DNA of 64,000 nucleotides from the NCBI RefSeq assembly GCF_016406145.1, contig NZ_CP066306.1, forward strand, positions 62,001 to 126,000, given 5' to 3'. Positions within the stretch are counted from its first letter, which is position 1, and every line of letters starts with the position of its first letter. A model generated the notes under the pieces. It saw only the letters and a list, made by a program, of their open reading frames with translations. It made no database searches and was not told where the DNA came from. The stretch is from Pseudomonas putida. GTDB taxonomy: Bacteria; Pseudomonadota; Gammaproteobacteria; Pseudomonadales; Pseudomonadaceae. This document shows positions 49,424 through 57,516 of the stretch, one piece after another. Both the position numbers and the translations under genes were made by a program.

Positions 49424-49645
49424 ATGAAGAAACTGATTCTGGCGGTGGGCCTGATGACGCTGGCGGGTGGCGCGCTGGCGGCGGGCAAGCCTTGCGAGGA
49501 GCTCAAGGCCGAGATTGCCGCGAAGCTGGATGCCAAAGGTGTGAAGGGCTACACACTTGAGATCGTCAGTAAGGGAGACCCCGCTGGCAAGGTTGTGGGG
49601 AGCTGTGAAGGTGGCAGCAAGGAAATTGTCTACCGGCGTGGTTGA
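49424..49645 (+). CDS. DUF1161 periplasmic protein, copy 1
   Basis: A 73-aa secreted protein: signal peptide KKLILAVGLMTLAGGALAAG, then KPCEELKAEIAAKLDAKGVK, YTLEIVSKG and VVGSCEGGSKEIVYRR. Two cysteines allow one disulfide. Function unknown. A close paralogue is 1.75 kb downstream (51401), beyond an inverted gene and osmC. Confidence 0.87.
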   Translation: MKKLILAVGLMTLAGGALAAGKPCEELKAEIAAKLDAKGVKGYTLEIVSKGDPAGKVVGSCEGGSKEIVYRRG

Positions 49646-49713
49646 GCGCTGGCCCAACCGCCAGCAAGCCTGCCCCACTGCGTTTCCAATATCTCGCGGC
49701 CTTGGAGTTCCCA

Positions 49714-49742
49714 GTGGAAGCCGGCTTGCCGGCGAATGGGGC
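49714..49742. repeat. Partial REP element
   Basis: GTGGAAGCCGGCTTGCCGGC then GAATGGGGCC, one REP core next to the monooxygenase stop; the sequence 49655-49680 (CCGCCAGCAAGCCTGCCCCAC) is a decayed second copy. Confidence 0.7.
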
Positions 49743-50747
49743 CTACTCCGATTTCAAGGCTTGCGCCAACAACTCATACGACCTGATCCGGTCCTCATGC
49801 TCATACAGGTCGCAGGTAAAGATCAGCTCGTCCGCCCCGGTCTGCTCCAGTAGCACCTCGACCTTGGCCTTCACCTTCTGCGGGTTGCCGATCATCGCCA
49901 GGCCCAGGAAGCTACCCACCGCATCGCGCTCATGTGGCAGCCACAGCCCATCCATGCTCGGTACCGGCTTGCGTTGCATAAGGCTCTGCCCGCGTATCAG
50001 GGCAAGAATACGCTGGTACACCGAAGTGGCCAGGAACTCGGCTTTGTCGTCGGTTTCGGCCACCACCATCGGAATGCCCAGCATCACGTAAGGCTTGTCG
50101 AGCGTGGTAGACGGCTTGAAATGGTCGCGGTAGATACGGATCGCCTCATGCATGTAGCGCGGCGCGAAGTGCGAGGCGAAGGCGTAGGGCATGCCGCGCA
50201 TGCCGGCCAGCTGTGCGCTGAACAGGCTGGAGCCGAGCAGCCACATCGGCACCTCGGTGTCGTGGCCAGGTACGGCGATCACTTTTTGATCATCTGTGCG
50301 CGGGCCAAGGTAGCGCGACAATTCTTCGACATCGTCCGGGAAATCATCGGCGCTGCCCGAACGCTCTCGGCGCAGGGCGCGTGCGGTCATTTGGTCGGAG
50401 CCCGGCGCACGGCCCAGGCCCAGATCGATACGCCCTGGATAAAGGCTGGCTAACGTGCCGAACTGCTCGGCGATCACCAAGGGGGCATGGTTGGGCAGCA
50501 TGACGCCACCGGAGCCGACACGGATGGTTGAAGTACCCCCCGCCAGGTAACCGATCAGCACCGAGGTCGCGGAGCTGGCGATGCCGTCCATGTTGTGGTG
50601 TTCGGCAACCCAGAAGCGGTTGTAGCCAAAGCGCTCGACATGCTGGGCCAGGTCCAGCGAATTGCGCAACGCTTGCGCCGGGCCAGAGTCGGCCCGTACC
50701 GGCACCAGGTCGAGGGTGGAAATTTTCAGGTCACGCAGCTGCGTCAT
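49743..50747 (-). CDS. Luciferase-like flavin monooxygenase (YhbW type)
   Basis: A 334-aa LLM-class protein: [20 protein letters not shown] start, [20 protein letters not shown] and [40 protein letters not shown]. These form the FMN-binding barrel. Start 50747 has GGAGG directly upstream; longer frames lack support. Substrate unknown. Confidence 0.9.
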   Translation of the reverse strand: MTQLRDLKISTLDLVPVRADSGPAQALRNSLDLAQHVERFGYNRFWVAEHHNMDGIASSATSVLIGYLAGGTSTIRVGSGGVMLPNHAPLVIAEQFGTLASLYPGRIDLGLGRAPGSDQMTARALRRERSGSADDFPDDVEELSRYLGPRTDDQKVIAVPGHDTEVPMWLLGSSLFSAQLAGMRGMPYAFASHFAPRYMHEAIRIYRDHFKPSTTLDKPYVMLGIPMVVAETDDKAEFLATSVYQRILALIRGQSLMQRKPVPSMDGLWLPHERDAVGSFLGLAMIGNPQKVKAKVEVLLEQTGADELIFTCDLYEHEDRIRSYELLAQALKSE

Positions 50748-50901
50748 TGGAGCCTCCGCAAAAGTGATTGGCCGAAGGCCTTTTAAACTCTGTATGGGCA
50801 CATTCGGAAGATTCAATGCTTGCGGTGCGATTGATCTGAACTTGCCGAAGGTGGGTAGCCTCTGAACCCATAGATACGTAACCGAGTGACCAGGAGGCAT
50901 C

Positions 50902-51327
50902 ATGAAAAAGACTGCATCGGCTATCTGGCAAGGTGGCCTGAAGGACGGCAAAGGCGTTATTTCGACTGAAAGCGGCGCGCTAAAGCAGAACCCCTATGGT
51001 TTCAACACCCGCTTCGAAGGCTCGCCCGGCACCAATCCAGAGGAGTTGATCGGCGCGGCCCATGCTGGCTGCTTCTCGATGGCGCTGTCGATGATGCTCG
51101 GCGAGGCGGGGCTGACGCCCGACCGTATCGATACGATCGCTGAAGTGACTCTGGAAAAACAGCCCGATGGCTTCGCCATCACTGCTGTGCACCTGGTGCT
51201 GAAGGCCAAGGTGCCTGGCGCGAGTGAAGCCCAGTTTCTGGACATTGCCAACAAGGCCAAAGCTGGCTGCCCGGTGTCCAAGGTGTTGAACGCGAAGATC
51301 AGCCTGGACGCCACCTTGGTGGGCTAG
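50902..51327 (+). CDS. osmC: OsmC organic hydroperoxide reductase
   Basis: A 141-aa Osm[21 protein letters not shown] start, peroxidatic Cys in [15 protein letters not shown] and resolving Cys in [20 protein letters not shown] precedes the ATG. Protects against organic peroxides and osmotic stress. Confidence 0.94.
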   Translation: MKKTASAIWQGGLKDGKGVISTESGALKQNPYGFNTRFEGSPGTNPEELIGAAHAGCFSMALSMMLGEAGLTPDRIDTIAEVTLEKQPDGFAITAVHLVLKAKVPGASEAQFLDIANKAKAGCPVSKVLNAKISLDATLVG

Positions 51328-51400
51328 GCGGCGCAACAGCTTCGGTTTGCTGTAGTCTAAACAGCATCGGCAGCGCAGCTGCCCATCCAGGAGCCGTGCC

Positions 51401-51631
51401 ATGATACGCGTCGCAATCGCTGTGTTGGCGTCTCTGCTGGCCACTTCTGCCTTGGCGGCGGTCAAACCGTGCGAGGAACTGAAGGCCGAGATCGAAGCCA
51501 AGATCCAGGCTCAGGGTGTGCCGTCGTACACGCTGGAGATCGTGCCCAACAGTGAGGTCAAGGACCAGAACATGATCGTTGGCAGCTGTGATGGCGGGAC
51601 CAAAAAGATCATTTATCAGAAGAACGGATGA
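51401..51631 (+). CDS. DUF1161 periplasmic protein, copy 2
   Basis: A 76-aa secreted protein with signal peptide IRVAIAVLASLLATSALAAV and mature KPCEELKAEIEAKIQAQGVP, YTLEIVPNSEVK, IVGSCDGGTKKIIYQK. Clearly a paralogue of the gene at 49424, with a three-residue longer middle. Function unknown. Confidence 0.87.
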   Translation: MIRVAIAVLASLLATSALAAVKPCEELKAEIEAKIQAQGVPSYTLEIVPNSEVKDQNMIVGSCDGGTKKIIYQKNG

Positions 51632-51642
51632 TCGCTAATGGG

Positions 51643-51670
51643 AACCGGGGCTGGGAAGCAGCCCCCGGTT
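51643..51670. terminator. Bidirectional hairpin between convergent genes
   Basis: AACCGGGGCTG-GGAAG-CAGCCCCCGGTT, near-perfect stem filling the gap between the DUF1161 stop and the lipoprotein stop. Confidence 0.65.
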
Positions 51671-52084
51671 TCAGGGAATACAGAACACATTGCTGGGTTC
51701 GTTGACCACCACTGTGCGGCTGGCGTCATACAAAAGCACTTGCGGTTCCATTACTGGTGCACGCGCCTCCAGACGATAGCGTTCGCCTGCCTTGAAATCG
51801 TCAAAGCGCACGGTCAGGTAACAGGTTCGATCCCTGGGCTGGCTCATCATGCCGCCCCCGTAAATTTCATAATCGAAGCGCACCACCAGTTCGTGCTTGC
51901 CGGGCGTGACCTGGAAGTAACGGCCGTCCTCCAGGCGCTTGCCGTCGAGCTTGTCCGCCATGATGACTCGGCCGGGCGTGATGGTGTAGAGGTCGACCCA
52001 GGCCTGCTTGGGGTCTACGGGGGGCAAGGGGCTGGCGCATGCCCCCAATGCACTGAGGGCCATCAGCATCATGGGCTGGCGCAT
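51671..52084 (-). CDS. Putative lipoprotein, copy A of a tandem pair
   Basis: A 137-aa protein with MRQPMMLMALSALGAC as lipoprotein signal (LGAC lipobox) and mature DPKQAWVDLYTITPGRVIMA, GKHELVVRFDYEIYGGGMMS, RDRTCYLTVRFDDFKAGERY. Beta-rich. It is 137 aa like its upstream neighbour and shares the order QAWxDL - G(K/S)HELxVR - F.DF.AG.RY, so it is a tandem duplicate. Role unknown, envelope. Confidence 0.82.
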   Translation of the reverse strand: MRQPMMLMALSALGACASPLPPVDPKQAWVDLYTITPGRVIMADKLDGKRLEDGRYFQVTPGKHELVVRFDYEIYGGGMMSQPRDRTCYLTVRFDDFKAGERYRLEARAPVMEPQVLLYDASRTVVVNEPSNVFCIP

Positions 52085-52139
52085 GGCGAAACTCCCACTT
52101 GCGATTCACAAGTTACAAGCATAGCGCCGTTTGCGGGCT

Positions 52140-52553
52140 TCAGGTGCGTTGGCAGCCCGCTGGCAGGCCTTGGCTGACCAGTTTCTGCTGGTGGTCATAG
52201 AGCTTGATCCAGGGCCGGAAGCCGATGCTGCCCGCTTGCAGTTGATAACGCTGGCCGGCGTTGAAGTCTTTGAAGGTCAGATTGAGCTGGCAGTCGCGCC
52301 ACAAAGGTTCCCCGACCGGGCCGATATTGCTGGGTGTGACCGGGAACTGGTAGCGGACGGTCAGCTCGTGGCTACCGGGCTGAACCTCGAAATAGCGGGT
52401 GTCTGCCCAATCGCGCTCGTCCACCTGCACCGCGTGCAGCGAGGTTTCGTCGTGCGGGGTGAGGTCGATCCATGCCTGGTTCGGGTCCGGATCGGGCAGG
52501 GTCGAACAGGCAGACATCAGCAACATTGAGCCGGCGACGAACAGTGCACGCAT
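52140..52553 (-). CDS. Putative lipoprotein, copy B of a tandem pair
   Basis: A 137-aa protein: MRALFVAGSMLLMSACST (lipobox MSAC), NQAWIDLTPHDETSLHAVQV, GSHELTVRYQFPV, CQLNLTFKDFNAGQRYQLQA. Start 52553 has GGGGGAG upstream; a longer frame adds 13 unsupported residues. Co-directional with copy A (55 bp gap). Divergent from the Zn-protease lipoprotein gene. Confidence 0.82.
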   Translation of the reverse strand: MRALFVAGSMLLMSACSTLPDPDPNQAWIDLTPHDETSLHAVQVDERDWADTRYFEVQPGSHELTVRYQFPVTPSNIGPVGEPLWRDCQLNLTFKDFNAGQRYQLQAGSIGFRPWIKLYDHQQKLVSQGLPAGCQRT

Positions 52554-52619
52554 GGCGAAACTCCCCCTTGGCGAGATAGTCTTGGAGCGCATCGACCGTG
52601 AGCGAATGGATAGCCCAAG

Positions 52620-53711
52620 ATGGTCTGGTTTTTTCTTTTGAGGCGCTCAGGCCCTGGGCCACTCGACCGTGTTTTCAGCACTTTGGTTCCCGTGCTGGGC
52701 GCCTTTCTGCTGAGTGGTTGCAGCAGTCTTTCCTATTACGGCCAGTTGGCCGATGGCCAGTGGCAACTGTTGCGTGCACGTCAGCCGGTGGAGCGGGTAC
52801 TCGCTGACCCGGCCAGCAGCCCGCAGTTGCGGGCCCGTCTGCAACACGCCGAGCAGGCGCGGCTGTTCGCCAGCAAGCGCCTGGGCCTGCCGGACAACGG
52901 TAGCTATCGGGTGTATGCCGACCTTGGGCGGCCCTATGTGGTGTGGAATGTGTTTGCTACGCCTGAGCTCTCGCTGCAACCGGTGACGCACTGTTTCCCT
53001 ATTGCCGGTTGCGTCGCCTACCGCGGCTATTACCAACAGGGCGCGGCCCGCGGCGCGGCGGCGGTGATGCGTCAGGCAGGCATGGATGTCTATGTGAGCG
53101 GTGTCGAGGCTTATTCGACGCTTGGCTGGTTCGACGATCCGATCCTGTCGTCGATGGTCGGCTGGGGTGATGAGCGCCTGGCCGCGTTGATCTTCCACGA
53201 ACTGGCGCATCAGCGCCTCTATGTGCAGGACGACACGGAGTTCAACGAGTCCTTCGCCACATTCGTCGAGCAGGAAGGAACGCGGCAATGGCGCGCCGCC
53301 CGTGGGCTTGAAGCGACTCAGGGTGAGCAGAGCCTGCAGCGTGACCAGTTCATACGGCTGATTCTGGCCAGCCGCGAGCGGCTGCAGGCGCTCTATGCAG
53401 GGCCGCTGGATGACGCACACAAACGTGCGGCCAAGCAGGCAGAATTCGAGCGGTTGAGGCGCGATTATCGACAGGTTCGAGATAGCCAGTGGGCTGGGGA
53501 CAAGCGTTATGACGCCTGGATGTATGGGCCGATGAGCAATGCCAAGCTATTGCCGTTTGGGCTGTATGACCAATGGGTGCCGGCGTTTGCGGTGGTGTTT
53601 CGCGAGGCTGGGGGGGATTGGGTACGCTTCTATCAGAAGGTAGAAGCGCTAGGACGGTTGCCGGCCGAACAGCGCAAGGCGGTGTTGGCTCGATTGGTGG
53701 CCAGTCAGTGA
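52620..53711 (+). CDS. Putative zinc aminopeptidase lipoprotein
   Basis: A 363-aa protein. The N-terminus has an odd charged start (MVWFFLLRRSGPGPLDRV) then a lipoprotein signal ending FLLSGCSS, so a later start near the second hydrophobic stretch is possible. The catalytic motif HELAHQRLYV (about 197) with downstream FNESFATFVEQEG supplies the HExxH ligands and the third Glu. It matches the 'predicted aminopeptidase' family (DUF2265 type). Outer-membrane peptidase in the periplasm is the likely location. Confidence 0.85.
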   Translation: MVWFFLLRRSGPGPLDRVFSTLVPVLGAFLLSGCSSLSYYGQLADGQWQLLRARQPVERVLADPASSPQLRARLQHAEQARLFASKRLGLPDNGSYRVYADLGRPYVVWNVFATPELSLQPVTHCFPIAGCVAYRGYYQQGAARGAAAVMRQAGMDVYVSGVEAYSTLGWFDDPILSSMVGWGDERLAALIFHELAHQRLYVQDDTEFNESFATFVEQEGTRQWRAARGLEATQGEQSLQRDQFIRLILASRERLQALYAGPLDDAHKRAAKQAEFERLRRDYRQVRDSQWAGDKRYDAWMYGPMSNAKLLPFGLYDQWVPAFAVVFREAGGDWVRFYQKVEALGRLPAEQRKAVLARLVASQ

Positions 53712-53716
53712 GCGCT

Positions 53717-53759
53717 GGGGGCCGCTTTGCGGCCCATCGCCGGCAAGCCGGCTCCTACA
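53717..53759. repeat. REP element
   Basis: GGGGGCCGCTTTGCGGCCC then ATCGCCGGCAAGCCGGCTCC, full REP with accessory stem, between convergent genes. Confidence 0.85.
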
Positions 53760-53766
53760 TGCGCGC

Positions 53767-54417
53767 TTAGGCCTTGATGAACGCCTGATGCATCTCAGCC
53801 AAGGTGGCGTAGTGGAATTCCGGCGTGTGGGCCTTCAGTTCTTCTTCGCTGCCGAACCCATACCCCACTGCCACTGCCTGCAACCCATTGCTGCGTGCCC
53901 CGATCAGGTCGTGCTTGCGGTCGCCGATCATCAGGGTCTGCGCCGGGTCCAGCCCTTCCTCGTCCAGCAGGTGGCGAATCAGCTCGACCTTGTTGGTACG
54001 AGTGCCGTCCAGTTCGCTGCCGTAAATCACCTTGAAGTGATGATCGAAGGCGAAGTGCCTGGCGATCTCACGGGCGAACTCCCAGGGCTTGGACGTCGCG
54101 ATGTAAAGCGTGCGGCCCTGACCGTTCAGGGCCTGGAGCAGTTCCGGTACACCTTCGAAGACCAGGTTTTCGTAAAGGCCGGTGACACGGAAGCGTTCCC
54201 GGTAAAAGTTCACCGCCTCCCACGCCTTGGCTTCATCGAAGCGGTAGAACTGCATGAAGGCCTGTAGCAGGGGTGGGCCGATGAAGTGCTCGAGCCGCGC
54301 CAGGTCCGGCTCGTCGATGCCCAGTTTGGCCAGGGCATACTGGATCGAACGGGTAATGCCCAGGCGCGGGTCGGTCAGGGTGCCGTCAAGGTCGAAAAGG
54401 ATATTCTGCTGGTGCAT
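53767..54417 (-). CDS. HAD-family phosphatase (Gph-like)
   Basis: A 216-aa HAD hydrolase. Motif I ILFDLDGTLTDPRLG, cap helices 20-90, motif II LYIATSKPWEFA, Lys in RTNKVELIRHLL and motif IV MIGDRKHDLIGARSNGLQAV. Likely phosphoglycolate phosphatase or another sugar-phosphate phosphatase. Start 54417 (MHQQNILF) is taken; an ATG eight codons earlier would overlap the upstream stop as ATGA and cannot be excluded. Confidence 0.87.
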   Translation of the reverse strand: MHQQNILFDLDGTLTDPRLGITRSIQYALAKLGIDEPDLARLEHFIGPPLLQAFMQFYRFDEAKAWEAVNFYRERFRVTGLYENLVFEGVPELLQALNGQGRTLYIATSKPWEFAREIARHFAFDHHFKVIYGSELDGTRTNKVELIRHLLDEEGLDPAQTLMIGDRKHDLIGARSNGLQAVAVGYGFGSEEELKAHTPEFHYATLAEMHQAFIKA

Positions 54418-54437
54418 GGTGGTCTCGGTAGTCAGGT

Positions 54438-54986
54438 TCATTCCGGGCGGTCGTAGCCTTCGGCCAGGTGCTGGTCCTTGAGCTTCACGTAGTTACCGGC
54501 GCTATAAGGGAAAAAGGCGCGTTCCTTGTCGGTCAGTGGCCGTGCCTGTTTTACCGGGCTGCCCACGTACAGGTAGCCGCTCTCCAGGCGCTTGCCCGGC
54601 GGTACCAGGCTACCGGCACCGATGATCACCTCGTCTTCGACAATGGCGCCATCCATGATCGTGCTGCCCATGCCGACCAGAATGCGGTTGCCCAGGGTAC
54701 AGCCATGCAGCATGACTTTGTGACCGATGGTCACGTCGTCGCCGATGATCAGCGGGAAGCCGTCCGGGTTGAACGGGCCGGCGTGGGTAATGTGCAGCAC
54801 ACTGGCGTCCTGCACGCTAGTCCTTGCACCGATGCTGATGCGGTGCATGTCGCCGCGAATCACCGTCAAAGGCCATACAGAGCTGTCTTCACCGATTTCC
54901 ACGTCACCCAGAACTACTGCCGAACGGTCGACGAAGGCCCGTGGCCCAACTTTCGGAGTGTGTTGCTGGAAGCTACGAATGGCCAT
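54438..54986 (-). CDS. Gamma-class carbonic anhydrase-like hexapeptide protein
   Basis: A 182-aa left-handed beta-helix protein (YrdA/PaaY type). MAIRSFQQHTPKVGPRAFVD, DSSVWPLTVIRGDMHRISIG, VLHITHAGP, GDDVTIGHKVMLHGCTLGNR: the His residues of HITH, IGHK and MLHG are the zinc ligands of gamma-CA. The conserved Arg in VIRGD is present. The open frame continues upstream antisense to prlC, but the true start is ATG 54986. Divergent from prlC. Confidence 0.93.
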   Translation of the reverse strand: MAIRSFQQHTPKVGPRAFVDRSAVVLGDVEIGEDSSVWPLTVIRGDMHRISIGARTSVQDASVLHITHAGPFNPDGFPLIIGDDVTIGHKVMLHGCTLGNRILVGMGSTIMDGAIVEDEVIIGAGSLVPPGKRLESGYLYVGSPVKQARPLTDKERAFFPYSAGNYVKLKDQHLAEGYDRPE

Positions 54987-55088
54987 GATAGGGTCTCTCA
55001 TCTGTGCCGATAGGCAGGCTGCCTGCTGCGGTCGGCGTCGATTGTAATTAAGATGGGGCAGTGTTTCTTCTGCCAAGGTAGCCAAACC

Positions 55089-57140
55089 GTGAGTGCGAAC
55101 AACCCGCTTCTGCAGTCTTATGATCTGCCGCCCTTCTCGGCGATCCGTGCCGAACACGTGCTGCCGGCGATCGAAGAGATCCTGGCCGATAACCGTAAAG
55201 CCATTGCCCAGATCCTCGAAAAGCAAGGCAAGAACCCCACCTGGGCCGGCCTGGTGCTGGCCATGGACGAGCTCAATGACCGCCTGGGCGCTGCCTGGAG
55301 CCCGGTCAGCCACCTCAATGCGGTGTGCAACAGCAAAGAGCTGCGTGAGGCTTACGAGTCCTGCCTGCCGGTGCTCAGTGCCTACTCTACCGAACTGGGC
55401 CAGAACCGTGCGCTGTTCGAGGCCTATGAGGCACTGGCCAACAGCCCTGAGGCCGCAGGTTTCGATGTGGCGCAAAAGACCATCCTCGAGCATGCACTGC
55501 GTGATTTCCGCTTGTCGGGTATCGACCTGCCACCCGCCCAGCAGCAGCGTTACGCCCAAGTACAGAGCAAGCTCAGCGAGTTGGGCAGCCGTTTCTCCAA
55601 CCAACTGCTCGACGCCACCCAGGCCTGGACCAAGCACGTTACCGACGAAGCCGCGCTTGCCGGCCTGACTGATTCGGCCAAGGCGCAGATGGCTGCTGCC
55701 GCCCAGGCCAAAGGCCTCGATGGCTGGCTGATCACCCTGGAATTCCCCAGTTACTATGCGGTTATGACCTACGCCAGTGACCGCGCCCTGCGTGAAGAGC
55801 TGTACGCGGCCTACTGCACCCGCGCCTCCGACCAGGGCCCGAATGCCGGCCAGTTCGACAACGGCCCGGTGATGCGCGAGATCCTCGATCTGCGCCAGGA
55901 GCTGGCCGGGCTGCTGGGCTACAAGAACTACGCCGAGCTGAGCCTGGCCACCAAGATGGCTGAGTCCAGCGACCAGGTGCTGAGCTTCCTGCGCGACCTG
56001 GCCAAGCGTTCCAAGCCGTTTGCCGCCCAGGATCTGGAGCAGCTCAAGGCCTATGCCGCCGAGCAAGGTTGCCCCGAGCTGGCCAGTTGGGACGCCGGTT
56101 ACTTTGGTGAGAAGCTGCGCGAGCAGCGCTATAGCGTGTCGCAGGAAACCCTGCGCGCCTACTTCCCGATCGACAAGGTGCTGTCCGGCCTGTTCAGCAT
56201 CGTCCAGCGCCTGTACGGCATCGAAATCGCCGAGCTCAAGGGTTTCGACAGCTGGCACCCGGACGTACGCCTGTTCGAAATCAAGGAAAACGGCCAGCAC
56301 GTCGGCCGCTTCTTCTTCGACCTCTATGCCCGCGCCAACAAACGTGGCGGTGCCTGGATGGATGGTGCCCGCGACCGCCGCCGTACCGCTGGTGGTGAGC
56401 TGCAAAGCCCGGTGGCCAACCTGGTGTGCAACTTCACTCCCGCTGCGCCTGGCAAGCCTGCGTTGTTGACCCACGATGAAGTCACGACCCTGTTCCACGA
56501 ATTCGGGCACGGCCTGCACCACCTGCTGACTCGTATCGAGCATGCTGGCGTGTCCGGCATCAATGGCGTGGCTTGGGATGCGGTCGAGTTGCCGAGCCAG
56601 TTCATGGAGAACTGGTGCTGGGAGCCGGAAGGCCTGGCACTGATCTCCGGCCATTACGAAACGGGGGCTGCCCTGCCCCAGGACCTGCTGGACAAGATGC
56701 TGGCGGCGAAGAACTTCCAGTCCGGCATGATGATGGTGCGGCAGCTGGAGTTTTCGTTGTTCGACTTCGAGCTGCACGCCAGCCACGGCGATGGCCGCAG
56801 TGTGCTGCAGGTGCTTGAAGGCGTGCGCGACGAGGTGACGGTCATGCGCCCACCGGCGTACAACCGCTTCCCGAACAGCTTTGCGCACATCTTTGCTGGC
56901 GGTTACGCGGCGGGCTACTACAGCTACAAATGGGCCGAAGTACTGTCGGCTGATGCCTTCTCACGGTTCGAGGAAGAAGGCGTGCTCAACGCCGAGACAG
57001 GCCGCGCCTTCCGCGAGGCCATTCTGGCCCGAGGCGGCTCGCGCGAGCCGATGGTGCTGTTCGTCGACTTCCGTGGCCGTGAGCCTTCCATCGATGCATT
57101 GCTGCGCCACTGCGGGCTGAGCGAGGACGCGGCGGCATGA
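55089..57140 (+). CDS. prlC: Oligopeptidase A (M3 zinc peptidase)
   Basis: A 683-aa cytosolic peptidase that degrades signal peptides and other oligopeptides. Zinc motif LFHEFGHGLHHLLTR (HExGH) near 475 with the third ligand in WDAVELPSQFMENW. Start is the GTG at 55089 (MSANNPLLQSYDLPPF), with AAGG upstream. Overlaps yheV by 4 bp (ATGA). Confidence 0.96.
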   Translation: MSANNPLLQSYDLPPFSAIRAEHVLPAIEEILADNRKAIAQILEKQGKNPTWAGLVLAMDELNDRLGAAWSPVSHLNAVCNSKELREAYESCLPVLSAYSTELGQNRALFEAYEALANSPEAAGFDVAQKTILEHALRDFRLSGIDLPPAQQQRYAQVQSKLSELGSRFSNQLLDATQAWTKHVTDEAALAGLTDSAKAQMAAAAQAKGLDGWLITLEFPSYYAVMTYASDRALREELYAAYCTRASDQGPNAGQFDNGPVMREILDLRQELAGLLGYKNYAELSLATKMAESSDQVLSFLRDLAKRSKPFAAQDLEQLKAYAAEQGCPELASWDAGYFGEKLREQRYSVSQETLRAYFPIDKVLSGLFSIVQRLYGIEIAELKGFDSWHPDVRLFEIKENGQHVGRFFFDLYARANKRGGAWMDGARDRRRTAGGELQSPVANLVCNFTPAAPGKPALLTHDEVTTLFHEFGHGLHHLLTRIEHAGVSGINGVAWDAVELPSQFMENWCWEPEGLALISGHYETGAALPQDLLDKMLAAKNFQSGMMMVRQLEFSLFDFELHASHGDGRSVLQVLEGVRDEVTVMRPPAYNRFPNSFAHIFAGGYAAGYYSYKWAEVLSADAFSRFEEEGVLNAETGRAFREAILARGGSREPMVLFVDFRGREPSIDALLRHCGLSEDAAA

Positions 57141-57418
57141 GCGAGGTAGCTGTGAACAAGACCAAGAAGCGCTTCATCGCCGGGGCGGTCTGCCCGGCGT
57201 GCAGCGAGCCGGACAAGTTGATGATGTGGAGCGAAGACGACGTGCCGCACCGAGAGTGCGTGGCCTGCGGCTTCACCGACACCCTGAATGAACAGGGGCT
57301 GTCGGTACCCAAGGAGCTTGGGACGCGGGTCAACCACTTGGCGCCCAAGGCGGCGCCGGCCAAGGTACAGACGGTGCAGTTCTTCCCCAATCCCAAGCTG
57401 AAGAAACCGGCTGACTAA
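57137..57418 (+). CDS. yheV: YheV-family zinc-ribbon protein
   Basis: A 93-aa protein with a two-cysteine-pair ribbon: AVCPACSEPDKLMMW and HRECVACGFTDTLNE, then a basic tail. Coupled to prlC by ATGA overlap, as in many gamma-proteobacteria. Function unknown. Confidence 0.92.
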   Translation: MSEVAVNKTKKRFIAGAVCPACSEPDKLMMWSEDDVPHRECVACGFTDTLNEQGLSVPKELGTRVNHLAPKAAPAKVQTVQFFPNPKLKKPAD

Positions 57419-57516
57419 GGCCCGCCCGCCTGTGTCGGGGTGGTAGAAGATCAAGGCTCTACCGCTCCGCCAGGCAGGCATGCTCGCCCGCTCCCACTTG
57501 AGACAGGCGATGCAAC

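Noticed and set aside
54987-56888. Upstream extension of the gamma-carbonic anhydrase frame by over 600 codons
   Set aside because: The extension is antisense to prlC; the real protein begins MAIRSFQQHTP at 54986, the family N-terminus.
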